Source of the DNA: Streptomyces sp. WMMB 322
Lineage (GTDB): Bacteria > Actinomycetota > Actinomycetes > Streptomycetales > Streptomycetaceae
Assembly: GCF_900090145.1 (NCBI RefSeq)
Contig: NZ_FMHI01000013.1
Coordinates: 62,001 to 126,000, forward strand
Direction of reading: 5' to 3'
DNA: 64,000 nucleotides
Shown piece by piece: positions 56,896 to 64,000 of this stretch. A program made the translations under genes and the position numbers. A model generated the notes under the pieces. The model did not search any database. It saw nothing but the letters and a program-made list of their open reading frames with translations, and was not told where the DNA came from. The first letter of the stretch is position 1; every line of letters begins with the position of its first letter.

Positions 56896-58557
56896 ATGTC
56901 CACGCCGTCACGGTCCTTCAACGCGGCCACCTACCTGGTCGACCGGCACCTCGAGCGCGGCCGGGGCCACCACACCGCGGTCCGCCACGAGGGAGAGGAC
57001 ATCAGCTACGCACAACTGGCGGACGACACCGCCCGCGTGGCCGCCGCGCTGCTGCGTCTGGGCATGCATCGCGACGAGCGCGTGATGTGCTGCATGTCCG
57101 ACACCCCGGAGCTGCTGACGGCCATTCTGGGCGCGTTCCGCGCCGGGCTGGTCGCCGTGCCCGTCAGCACGATGCTGACCGGCAAGGAACTCGGCGACAT
57201 CCTCGCCGACTGCGGCGCACGGGTCCTGGTGTGCACACCGGAGTTCGCCGACGCGTGCGGCGAGGCCGTGTCGGCGTCGCCCGACGTGAGCCACCTGGTC
57301 GTGGTGGGCGACGCCGGACCGCAGGTGCCGCAACGTGTGGTCCGCCTCTCGTGGGCCGAGTTCACCGGCGGTCTCGCGCCGGAGGACGGCGCCGTCGCGG
57401 GCACGGTCGAGGACACACCGGCGCTGTGGCTCTACACCTCCGGAACGACCGGCATGCCGAAGGCCGCCATGCACCGGCACGCCAACATCCGGCACGTGTG
57501 CGAGACGTACGGGCAGCAGGTGCTGGGAATCCGCCCCGACGACCGCTGCCTGTCGGTCGCGAAGCTCTTCTTCGCCTACGGCATCGGGAATTCGGCGTTC
57601 TTTCCCCTCTCAGCCGGTGCCACGACCGTGCTGGAGCGGCGCCGTCCCACCCCGGCGGTGATCGCCGAACGGGTGGGTGCAGACCGGCCCACCCTGTTCT
57701 TCGGCGTGCCCACGTTCTATGCGGCGATGCTCTCCGCGGAACTGCCCGGCGAGTTGATGTCGCCGGTGCGGCTGGCCGTCTCGGCGGGCGAGGCGCTGCC
57801 CGCGCCGCTGCTGCGCCGCTGGCAGGACCACTTCGGCGTGAAGATCATCGACGGTCTGGGTTCCACCGAGGCCCTGCACATCTTCCTGTCGAACCGGCCC
57901 GACGACATCGGCCCCGGCACGAGCGGTTTCCCCGTCCCCGGCTACGAGTTGCAGATACGCGACGAGGAAGGCACCGTGCGCCCGCCGGGCGAGCCGGGTT
58001 CGCTGTACGTCAAGGGACAGTCGATCGCCACGGGTTACTGGTGCCGCACCGAAACCAGCCGCCACGTCTTCCAGGGGGACTGGCTGGCCACCGGAGACAC
58101 CTACGTGCAGGACGACGAGGGCCGCTACACATGCCTGGGCCGCTCCGACGACATGCTCAAGGCAGGCGGCATCTGGGTCTCGCCGAGCGAGGTCGAGAGC
58201 CGCCTGACCGAACACGAGGACGTCGTCGAGGCCGCCGTCGTCGGTGTGCCCGACGGTGAGGGCCTGGACAAGCCGGTGGGCTACGTGGTGCTCGCGAAGG
58301 GCGCCGCCGCGACACCCGAGGACCTGATCGGCTTCTGCCGGGACGGCCTCGCCCACTTCAAGGCGCCCCGGCGAGTGGTGTGCGTGGAGGCGCTGCCGCG
58401 CACCGCCACCGGCAAGCTCCAGCGCTTCAAGATCCGTCAGATGGCCGCTGACGCCGGCACGGACGCCGACGCCGACGCCGGCCCCGCGGACACCGCGGAG
58501 GGCGCCCCGGCGCAACGTCCGTCCCGCGCGTCCGCCGAGCCCGAAGCCGTCAGTTGA
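56896..58557 (+). CDS. Benzoate-CoA ligase
   Basis: 553 residues. AMP-binding motifs are YTSGTTGMPKAAMHRH, the family-typical SVAKLFFAYGIGNSAFFPL, LGSTEALHIFLSNRPDDI, and the hinge and C-terminal lysine in GRSDDMLKAGGIWVSP and RTATGKLQRFKI. The AKLFFAYG, STEALHIF and SNRPDDIGPG stretches are characteristic of benzoate/4-hydroxybenzoate-CoA ligases of the BadA/BclA type. It activates benzoate for BoxB. The C-terminal ~35 residues are an Asp/Ala/Pro-rich tail. ATG follows GGAGG. Confidence 0.92.
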   Translation: MSTPSRSFNAATYLVDRHLERGRGHHTAVRHEGEDISYAQLADDTARVAAALLRLGMHRDERVMCCMSDTPELLTAILGAFRAGLVAVPVSTMLTGKELGDILADCGARVLVCTPEFADACGEAVSASPDVSHLVVVGDAGPQVPQRVVRLSWAEFTGGLAPEDGAVAGTVEDTPALWLYTSGTTGMPKAAMHRHANIRHVCETYGQQVLGIRPDDRCLSVAKLFFAYGIGNSAFFPLSAGATTVLERRRPTPAVIAERVGADRPTLFFGVPTFYAAMLSAELPGELMSPVRLAVSAGEALPAPLLRRWQDHFGVKIIDGLGSTEALHIFLSNRPDDIGPGTSGFPVPGYELQIRDEEGTVRPPGEPGSLYVKGQSIATGYWCRTETSRHVFQGDWLATGDTYVQDDEGRYTCLGRSDDMLKAGGIWVSPSEVESRLTEHEDVVEAAVVGVPDGEGLDKPVGYVVLAKGAAATPEDLIGFCRDGLAHFKAPRRVVCVEALPRTATGKLQRFKIRQMAADAGTDADADAGPADTAEGAPAQRPSRASAEPEAVS

Positions 58558-58583
58558 GCGCGAGCACCACGCAGGAGGAAGAG

Positions 58584-59624
58584 ATGACGAGTGGGGAGCG
58601 GATTGCCTCCGGCGGCCACCACGAGGTGGACCTCGTGCTCGTGGGAGCGGGACCGGTCGGCCTGTACGGCGCGTACTACGCGGGTGTCCGCGGGCTGCGC
58701 GTCGCCCTGGTGGACTCGCTGCCCGAACCGGGCGGCCAGGTCACGGCGATGTACCCGGAGAAGCCCATCTACGACATCGCCGGGTTCCCCAGCGTGCGGG
58801 GGCGGGAACTCGTCGACAACCTCGTCGGACAGGCGGACCGTTACAGCCCGTTGTACCTCCTCGGCCGGCAGGCCCGCTCGCTGGAGAGCGTCGCGTCCGG
58901 CGGGGGCCCGGGCCGGTTCCGGCTGACGGCGTCCGACGGAACGGCGATCGACTGCGGTGCCGTGGTCGTGACCGGCGGCATCGGCACCTTCACGCCCCGG
59001 CCGCTGCCGGCCGGCGAGGAGTTCCTCGGGCGCGGACTGTCGTACTTCGTGCCGTCGCCCGGCGACTTCGAGGGCACCGACGTCGTCGTGGTCGGCGGCG
59101 GCGACAGCGCCTGCGACTGGGCACTGGCACTGAAGCCGGTCGCCCGGTCGGTGACCCTCGTGCACAGGCGGGCAGCCTTCCGCGCGCACGCCGCCACCGT
59201 CGAGGCCGTGCGCTCCTGCGGCGCCACGGTGATCACCGACGCACAGGTCACCCGCATCGAAGGGGGCGCAGCGATGGAGAAGGTCGAGGTGACCCCCAGG
59301 AACCAGGAGCCCTTCTCGCTGCCCGCACAGCGGGTCGTCGCCGCGCTCGGCTTCCTCGCCGACCTCGGACCGGTGCGCGAGTGGGGCTTCGACCTGCACG
59401 ACAACCGCCACCTCGTGGTGGATTCGACAATGGCGACGGACCTGCCCGGCGTCTACGCGGCGGGGGACATCGCCGAGTACCCGGGGAAGGTGCGGCTGAT
59501 CTCGGTCGGCTTCGGCGAGGTGGCCACCGCGGTCAACAACGCGGCGGTGCACCTGGACCCCGAGGCCTCGCTGTTCCCCGGGCACAGCACCGACGAGGCG
59601 CCCGTCGCCGCGGCCGCGGCCTGA
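58584..59624 (+). CDS. TrxR-like ferredoxin-NAD(P)+ reductase, probable BoxA replacement
   Basis: 346 residues. FAD motif VGAGPVGLYGAYYAGVRGL, then EPGGQVTAMYPEKPIYDIAG, a second nucleotide site VVVVGGGDSACDWAL, and the FAD end block GVYAAGDIAEYPGK. This is the signature of TrxR-type ferredoxin-NADP reductases, which lack the CxxC. A 7Fe ferredoxin gene follows after 13 bp. Together they probably feed electrons to BoxB, in place of the iron-sulphur flavoprotein BoxA. ATG at 58584 follows AGGAGG; a TTG at 58554 overlapping the ligase stop is an alternative. Confidence 0.88.
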   Translation: MTSGERIASGGHHEVDLVLVGAGPVGLYGAYYAGVRGLRVALVDSLPEPGGQVTAMYPEKPIYDIAGFPSVRGRELVDNLVGQADRYSPLYLLGRQARSLESVASGGGPGRFRLTASDGTAIDCGAVVVTGGIGTFTPRPLPAGEEFLGRGLSYFVPSPGDFEGTDVVVVGGGDSACDWALALKPVARSVTLVHRRAAFRAHAATVEAVRSCGATVITDAQVTRIEGGAAMEKVEVTPRNQEPFSLPAQRVVAALGFLADLGPVREWGFDLHDNRHLVVDSTMATDLPGVYAAGDIAEYPGKVRLISVGFGEVATAVNNAAVHLDPEASLFPGHSTDEAPVAAAAA

Positions 59625-59637
59625 GGAGGAGACCACG

Positions 59638-59979
59638 ATGCCCTACGTGATCATGTCGGACTGCATCGACATCACCGACCAGTCCTGCGTCGAGGAGTGC
59701 CCCGTCGACTGCATCTACGTCGGCGAGCGCAAGCTCTACATCAACGGCAAGGAGTGCATCGACTGCGGTGCCTGCGAACCCGTGTGCCCCGTCGAGGCGA
59801 TATCGCAGGACCGCCGGGTACCGGAGGAACAGCAGGAGTTCATCGAGGACAACAAGACCTTCTTCACCCAGGTGCTCCCGGGGCGCCAGGAGCCGATAGG
59901 AACACCCGGCGGCTCACGGCTGACCGGCGACATCGGCGTCGACACCCCGCTCGTGGCGAAGCACCCGAGCAACGACTAG
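59638..59979 (+). CDS. fdxA: 7Fe ferredoxin (FdxA-type)
   Basis: 113 residues. The eight Cys follow the 7Fe pattern: Cys9, Cys17 and Cys50 for the 3Fe-4S cluster; Cys21, Cys40, Cys43 and Cys46 for the 4Fe-4S cluster; Cys25 free. Hallmark strings are CVEECPVDCIYVG and CIDCGACEPVCPVEAI. The C-terminal ~50 residues are a family extension. The ribosome site GAGGAG precedes the ATG. It most likely passes electrons from the adjacent reductase to BoxB. Confidence 0.92.
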   Translation: MPYVIMSDCIDITDQSCVEECPVDCIYVGERKLYINGKECIDCGACEPVCPVEAISQDRRVPEEQQEFIEDNKTFFTQVLPGRQEPIGTPGGSRLTGDIGVDTPLVAKHPSND

Positions 59980-59996
59980 GCAGGAGTCCCCCACGA

Positions 59997-60863
59997 ATGC
60001 TGGACGGTCATCTCCTCATCGACGCCCATGTCCACGTGCCCGTGCTGTCCTCCATCGCCCCCGCATGGTCGCAGTGGGCACGCGATTTCGGACCCGAGGG
60101 AGTGCTGGGACTGGTCTGGGACGCCGACGGCAGGCCGGACCCGGCGAAACTGGACGGGCTGTTCGCCGCCGAAGGCGTCGACGTGGCGCTGCTGTTGTGC
60201 GAGTACAGCCCGAAAGCCACCGGCTACCAGCACTTCGACGACCTGCTGCCGCTCGTCGAGCAGAACCCGCGGCGCTTCCGTCCGGTGGCCAACGTCAATC
60301 CGCACCTGCACTTCCCGGTCGACCGGGAGCTGCGGCGCCAGCTCGACAAAGGAGCGGCCGCGCTCAAACTGCACCCCGTGCACGGGGGTTTCCGCCTGGA
60401 CGATCCCGCGCTCTTCCCGGCGTACTCGGTGCTCGTCGAGCGGAACGTCCCGCTCGTGACGCACTGCGGGACCTCGTCCTTCCCGGGGTCGATGAACGAG
60501 AACGCGGACCCCACGCAGCTCTACCCCGTGCTGCGGCACTTCCCCGGCCTCAAGGTCGTCCTCGCACACGGGGGCCGGGGGTGGTGGTACGACGCGGCGG
60601 CGTTCCTCGCGCTCTCGCACGAGAACGTGTGGATCGAACTGTCGGGGCTGCCCCCCAAGCGCCTGACGACGTACTACGCGCGCCACGACCTGAACCGGCT
60701 CGCACGCAAATGGATCTTCGGCACCGACTGGCCCGGAGTCCCCGGAACCGCCGTGAACGCACGGGCGGTCGCCGGGCTGGGGTTCGCCGGCGATACGGTG
60801 CCGCTGGTGCTCGGGGAGAACGCCCTGCACGTCTACCACGGCCTCGACCCCGAAAGGGACTGA
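59997..60863 (+). CDS. Amidohydrolase_2-family metal-dependent hydrolase/decarboxylase
   Basis: 288 residues. Metal-binding DAHVH at residue ~10, ALKLHPVHGGFRL mid-chain, THCGTSSFPGS, AHGGRGWWYDAAAF and a terminal GTDWPG Asp fit the ACMSD/amidohydrolase_2 family, whose members hydrolyse or decarboxylate aromatic and ring-opened acids. Its place in the box run suggests a role in aromatic degradation, perhaps on a ring-opened or side product. ATG at 59997 follows CAGGAG, 17 bases after the ferredoxin stop. Confidence 0.75.
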   Translation: MLDGHLLIDAHVHVPVLSSIAPAWSQWARDFGPEGVLGLVWDADGRPDPAKLDGLFAAEGVDVALLLCEYSPKATGYQHFDDLLPLVEQNPRRFRPVANVNPHLHFPVDRELRRQLDKGAAALKLHPVHGGFRLDDPALFPAYSVLVERNVPLVTHCGTSSFPGSMNENADPTQLYPVLRHFPGLKVVLAHGGRGWWYDAAAFLALSHENVWIELSGLPPKRLTTYYARHDLNRLARKWIFGTDWPGVPGTAVNARAVAGLGFAGDTVPLVLGENALHVYHGLDPERD

Positions 60864-60866
60864 CGC

Positions 60867-61421
60867 ATGCCGATCTACGCCTTCGACGGAGTACGTCCGC
60901 GGGTGGGCGCCGGGGCCTACGTCCACCCCGACGCGGTGCTGATCGGGCACGTCACGCTCGGCCCCGAGTCGTCGGTGTGGCCGGGGGCGGTCCTGCGGGG
61001 CGACCACGGCAGGATCGAGGTCGGCGCGCGGACATCCGTCCAGGACGGCACCGTCGTTCACACCACCAGGCAGTGGCCCACGGTCATCGGTGACGAGTGC
61101 GTCGTCGGGCACAACGCGCACCTGGAGGGATGCACGGTCGCCGGCCGCTGCCTGGTCGGGTCCATGTCGGTGGTGCTCAACAGGGCCGTGATCGGCGGCG
61201 GTTCGGTCGTCGCAGCCGCGGCGCTCGTACCCGAAGGGCTCGACGTGCCCGAACGGTCGATGGTGGTGGGCGTCCCCGGCCGCGTGAAGCCGCTGCCCGA
61301 CGAGCGGATGAAGGACCGGATCGAGCACGGGGTGGACGTCTACGTCGACTTCGCCCGCCGCTATCCGCAGGCGCTGACCCGCGTCGACCTGGCCGAGTGC
61401 CGCGTGGACGGACCCGGCTGA
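60867..61421 (+). CDS. Gamma-carbonic-anhydrase-like hexapeptide protein (PaaY-type)
   Basis: 184 residues with left-handed beta-helix repeats (AVLIGHVTLGPESSVWPGAV). The zinc His are visible in TVVHTT and VGHNAHLEGC. PaaY-like members are thioesterases that clear blocked CoA thioesters in phenylacetate degradation; others hydrate CO2. In this benzoyl-CoA cluster a thioesterase safety-valve role is the best guess. Only 3 bases separate it from the amidohydrolase gene. It ends the plus-strand run. Confidence 0.78.
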   Translation: MPIYAFDGVRPRVGAGAYVHPDAVLIGHVTLGPESSVWPGAVLRGDHGRIEVGARTSVQDGTVVHTTRQWPTVIGDECVVGHNAHLEGCTVAGRCLVGSMSVVLNRAVIGGGSVVAAAALVPEGLDVPERSMVVGVPGRVKPLPDERMKDRIEHGVDVYVDFARRYPQALTRVDLAECRVDGPG

Positions 61422-61526
61422 GGCGGGCCGGGGCAAGTCCGGGAAAGGGGGCGGGCATTCGGCCTCCCGGCCCGGTGGCCGAGGCAGTCCCGTCAGCGGA
61501 ACGGGGGAGAGCCGCTCGGCGTCCGG

Positions 61527-63221
61527 TCAGTGCCCGTGGAAGGCCTCCTTCAGCCACCAGGAGCCCTGCTCGGATGTGATCTTGGCGTCGACGAGAAGCG
61601 GCGTGCTGCGCGGCCCGTTCACCCACGCGGCGACGGACGCCAGATCGTCTTCGCCTCGTACGGTGACCGCCGTGAAGCCGAGGCCGCGGGCAAGCGCGGC
61701 GATGTCGGTGTCGGGGAAGGTCACGGTGCTCAGGTCGGTGCCCCCGCCGGCGAAGTGGTGCACCTCGGCGCCGTACGCGCGGTCGTTGTAGACGACGACC
61801 GCCATGGGCAGGCCCAGCCTGACGACTGTCTCCAGCTCCGAGACACCCATGAGCGCACCGCCGTCGCCGAGCGCGGCCACCGGAAGGCGGTCCGGCCTGG
61901 CCAGAGCCGCTCCGATCGCCGTGGCCAGGCCGAGACCGATCGACTGGAAGGCCTGCGTGAAGCAGAATCCCCGCTCGTCCGGCACCGAAAGGAACATGGC
62001 CGGATAGCCCATGAAGTTGCCCGAATCGACGGCGAGTACGCGCTCGCGCGGCAGCAGTTCGTCGAGCCGGACGGACAGCGTGCGCGGATCGATGCTGCCG
62101 CCTGCCGAATCGTCCGTGTACGCAACGGTCCGCCAGGCGAGTTCGCGCTCGATGCGCGCCCGCACCTCGGGGGAGCGGTAACCGTGCCGGCCGTCCTGCG
62201 GCGGGTCCTCCGCGGGCGACGGGCCGCCTCCGGTGAACAGCGCCGTCACCGCCGAGGCCGTCGCTGCCGCATCGCCCACGACACCGAGGTCGACGGGCCG
62301 GTGGGCTCCGATCGCCTCGGCCTCGACGTCGACCTGCACCAAGGACGCGTCCGCAGCGATCAGCGAACCGTGGCGCGTCGTCCACTTGTTGAGCGCGCAT
62401 CCCCAGCCGACGACGAGGTCGGCCCCTGAGATCAGCTCGGCCGCCAGCGGCGAGGAGAAGCCGCCGGCGACGTCGAGGGACCACGGGTCGCCGTGGAAGA
62501 GACCGCGCGCGACGGCCGAGGTGGCGAGCAACGCGCCGGTGGCGGCGCCGAGTTCGCGCAAGGCCTCCGCGGCGGGCCTTCCCTGTGAGCAGGGCCCGCG
62601 GAGCGCACCGCGGCCGGCGATGAAGACGGGACGCCGCGCCCGCGCGAGCAGCCCCGCGAGTTCGGCCACCGCTTCCTGCGCCGGAGCCGGGCTGTGCAGC
62701 CGCGGCGCTTCGGGTTCCGGCAGCGGCAGGGCAACTTCCCGGCTCTGCACATCGGTTGGAAGGTTCAGCACCACTGTGCGCCGCCCCGAGACCGCCAGAC
62801 GGCAGGCCCGTACCGTGTCGGCGACGGCCGTGTCCGGTCCGTGCACCCGTTCCGGGCGCGCGCCCACGGCCCGGGCCAACGCGTCCTGGTCGATGCGGAA
62901 GTTGGAGCGCAGATCGGCTGCCGGGGTGTCGGCGGCCAGAACGACCAGCGGGGTGCGGCTCTTTGCCGCTTCGGTGATGCCGGTCAGGGCGTTGGTCAGA
63001 CCGCAGCCCTGATGCACCGTGACGACACCGAGCCTGCCCGACACTCTCGCGTAGGCGTCCGCCATGACGGCCGCGCCGCTCTCGTGCCTCGCCGCCACGT
63101 ACCGGGCGCCCGCGGCGACCATGGCGCCGGTGACGTGGAAGTTGCCGCTGCCCACCACTCCGAATGCTCTGTCGGCGCCGAGCCGGACGAGAGTGCGGCC
63201 CACGGCTTCCGCGACGATCAC
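61527..63221 (-). CDS. Thiamine-diphosphate-dependent enzyme (acetolactate-synthase/benzoylformate-decarboxylase-like)
   Basis: 564 residues, three-domain ThDP fold. Catalytic Glu in ARHESGAAVMADAY near residue 50; the ThDP/Mg motif runs from GDGGALMGVSELE to VVYND in the C-terminal domain; GRGALRG marks the central domain. Substrate cannot be decided: benzoylformate decarboxylase would fit the benzoate context, but sulphopyruvate or acetolactate-type chemistry is possible. The GTG at 63221 follows GGGAGA. It is co-directional with the MFS transporter 94 bp upstream and convergent with the box run. Confidence 0.8.
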   Translation of the reverse strand: MIVAEAVGRTLVRLGADRAFGVVGSGNFHVTGAMVAAGARYVAARHESGAAVMADAYARVSGRLGVVTVHQGCGLTNALTGITEAAKSRTPLVVLAADTPAADLRSNFRIDQDALARAVGARPERVHGPDTAVADTVRACRLAVSGRRTVVLNLPTDVQSREVALPLPEPEAPRLHSPAPAQEAVAELAGLLARARRPVFIAGRGALRGPCSQGRPAAEALRELGAATGALLATSAVARGLFHGDPWSLDVAGGFSSPLAAELISGADLVVGWGCALNKWTTRHGSLIAADASLVQVDVEAEAIGAHRPVDLGVVGDAAATASAVTALFTGGGPSPAEDPPQDGRHGYRSPEVRARIERELAWRTVAYTDDSAGGSIDPRTLSVRLDELLPRERVLAVDSGNFMGYPAMFLSVPDERGFCFTQAFQSIGLGLATAIGAALARPDRLPVAALGDGGALMGVSELETVVRLGLPMAVVVYNDRAYGAEVHHFAGGGTDLSTVTFPDTDIAALARGLGFTAVTVRGEDDLASVAAWVNGPRSTPLLVDAKITSEQGSWWLKEAFHGH

Positions 63222-63315
63222 CAGCTCGTCTCCCCTCTCCCCGGGTCACGGACCTCCCCGGGCCTCGAACCGGCCCGTGAAGGCTGACCTGTGTTGATAC
63301 GCGTCGATACCCGCT

Positions 63316-64000
63316 TCACTTCCGCAGCGCGGGTATCAGCAGCATGGCGACCGCGCCCAGCACGGCCGGCGCCGCGAACGCGTAGAAGTTCGCATCCAGC
63401 CCCCACCCGGAGGCGAGGATGAATGCACCGTAGATCGGCCCGAGGACGGCGCCCAGCCGTCCCACACCCAGGGCCCAGCCGAGACCGGTGGCCCGCATGT
63501 GGGCGGGGTAGAAGTTCGCCGTGTAGGCGTTCACCAGGATCGTCGTCCCGATCGTGCACGCACCTGCGATGCCGACCAGCACGAACAGCACGAACCCCGG
63601 CAGTTCGAAGCTCAGCAGGAAGATGCACAGCGCGGCCGCGAGGAACATGCCCACAGTCACCGGCTTCGACCCGACGCGGTCGGCCAGCGCGCCGAACAGC
63701 GGAGTGCCGAGGATGGCGCCCAGGTTGAGCACGAGCAGGAAAGCCAGCGCCGACCCCAGCGGATAGCCGGCCTCCCGCATGATCTGGGCGAGCCAGGTGT
63801 TGAGGCCGTACACGAGCAGCAGTCCGACACCGGTACCGAGCCAGAACAGCAGCGTGCCGGCCACGTAGCGCGGGACGAACAGCGCCTTCAGGGTGGACAG
63901 TCCGCGAGGGGCGCTGTCCGTGTGCGCCGGCGGCTCCTCCAGGGCGAGGCGGTAGCGGCGCGCCAGCCTCTCGGCCTCTTCCCTGCGGCCGCGTGCGAGC
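63316..64000 (-). CDS. MFS transporter, aromatic acid:H+ symporter type (C-terminal part; runs off right edge)
   Basis: About 228 codons are visible; the gene continues beyond base 64000. The first visible residues (ARGRREEAERLARRYRLALE) match the central cytoplasmic loop of AAHS-family carriers such as BenK and PcaK. Six hydrophobic segments follow, including FGALADRVGSKPV, the second conserved loop motif, and TANFYPAHMRATGLGW. It most likely brings benzoate or a related aromatic acid into the cell for the neighbouring pathway. Confidence 0.85.
   Translation of the reverse strand, partial: LARGRREEAERLARRYRLALEEPPAHTDSAPRGLSTLKALFVPRYVAGTLLFWLGTGVGLLLVYGLNTWLAQIMREAGYPLGSALAFLLVLNLGAILGTPLFGALADRVGSKPVTVGMFLAAALCIFLLSFELPGFVLFVLVGIAGACTIGTTILVNAYTANFYPAHMRATGLGWALGVGRLGAVLGPIYGAFILASGWGLDANFYAFAAPAVLGAVAMLLIPALRK

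Noticed and set aside
1..64000. CRISPR arrays, rRNA/tRNA genes, insertion sequences, integrase or attachment sites
   Set aside because: No regularly spaced repeats, no structural-RNA signatures and no transposase or integrase motifs were seen; short tandem repeats are all within or beside genes.

Overview
The window is very GC-rich (roughly 70 percent by eye), with actinomycete-style G/C third positions, many GTG and TTG starts and short 4-base gene overlaps. Family content points to Streptomyces or a close relative: a SpoIIE/PP2C phosphatase beside a HAMP kinase, a subtilisin-inhibitor-like (SSI) secreted protein, a Streptomyces-type SAM methyltransferase (DUF574), a PadR/permease pair and an OlsB-OlsA ornithine-lipid pair. 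I see no rRNA, tRNA, CRISPR array, transposase or integrase.

Left part (1-7.1 kb): end of a HAMP sensor protein, a SpoIIE-type phosphatase, a GAF-LuxR regulator divergent from an acyl-CoA synthetase, an amidase, and an IclR regulator. From 7.1 to 19.5 kb lies the most unusual locus. A plus-strand run encodes a mannitol/mannonate-type dehydrogenase, an idonate-type dehydrogenase, an FMN alpha-hydroxy-acid oxidase, a creatininase-family hydrolase and a stand-alone RibD-type reductase. A minus-strand operon encodes a dehydrogenase, a degenerate 6-pyruvoyl-tetrahydropterin-synthase (PTPS) homologue, a glycosyltransferase, a methyltransferase and a flippase-like membrane protein. Divergent from it are a CDP-alcohol phosphatidyltransferase and a GTP cyclohydrolase II homologue with Met at position 120 where classical enzymes have Tyr. 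Cyclohydrolase, creatininase and reductase together resemble the archaeal ArfA/ArfB/ArfC steps that open flavin and deazaflavin synthesis. The locus probably makes and modifies a pyrimidine or pteridine-like metabolite.

Middle (20-51 kb): a GGCT-like protein, the DUF574 methyltransferase, an SSI-like inhibitor with Arg at the predicted P1 site, and a membrane-anchored ricin-type lectin. Then come an MFS transporter divergent from a two-gene unit (double glycosyltransferase plus HemN-like radical SAM enzyme), AraC, pirin, a TetR/SGNH-hydrolase pair, OlsB/OlsA, a TetR/membrane-protein pair with two matching operators, a three-subunit YagTSR-type molybdenum hydroxylase with divergent TetR, a sigma-like/zinc-finger/LamG fusion, PadR/permease, a secreted GH3 enzyme, and a receiver-fused flavoprotein without the thioredoxin-reductase CxxC.

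Right end (52-64 kb): an aerobic benzoyl-CoA epoxidation (box) cluster. It has boxB, a PaaX-type regulator, boxC, benzoate-CoA ligase, a flavoprotein reductase plus 7Fe ferredoxin that probably replace BoxA, an amidohydrolase, a gamma-carbonic-anhydrase/PaaY-like protein, a ThDP-dependent enzyme and an aromatic-acid MFS transporter cut by the window edge. No BoxD-type aldehyde dehydrogenase is in view.
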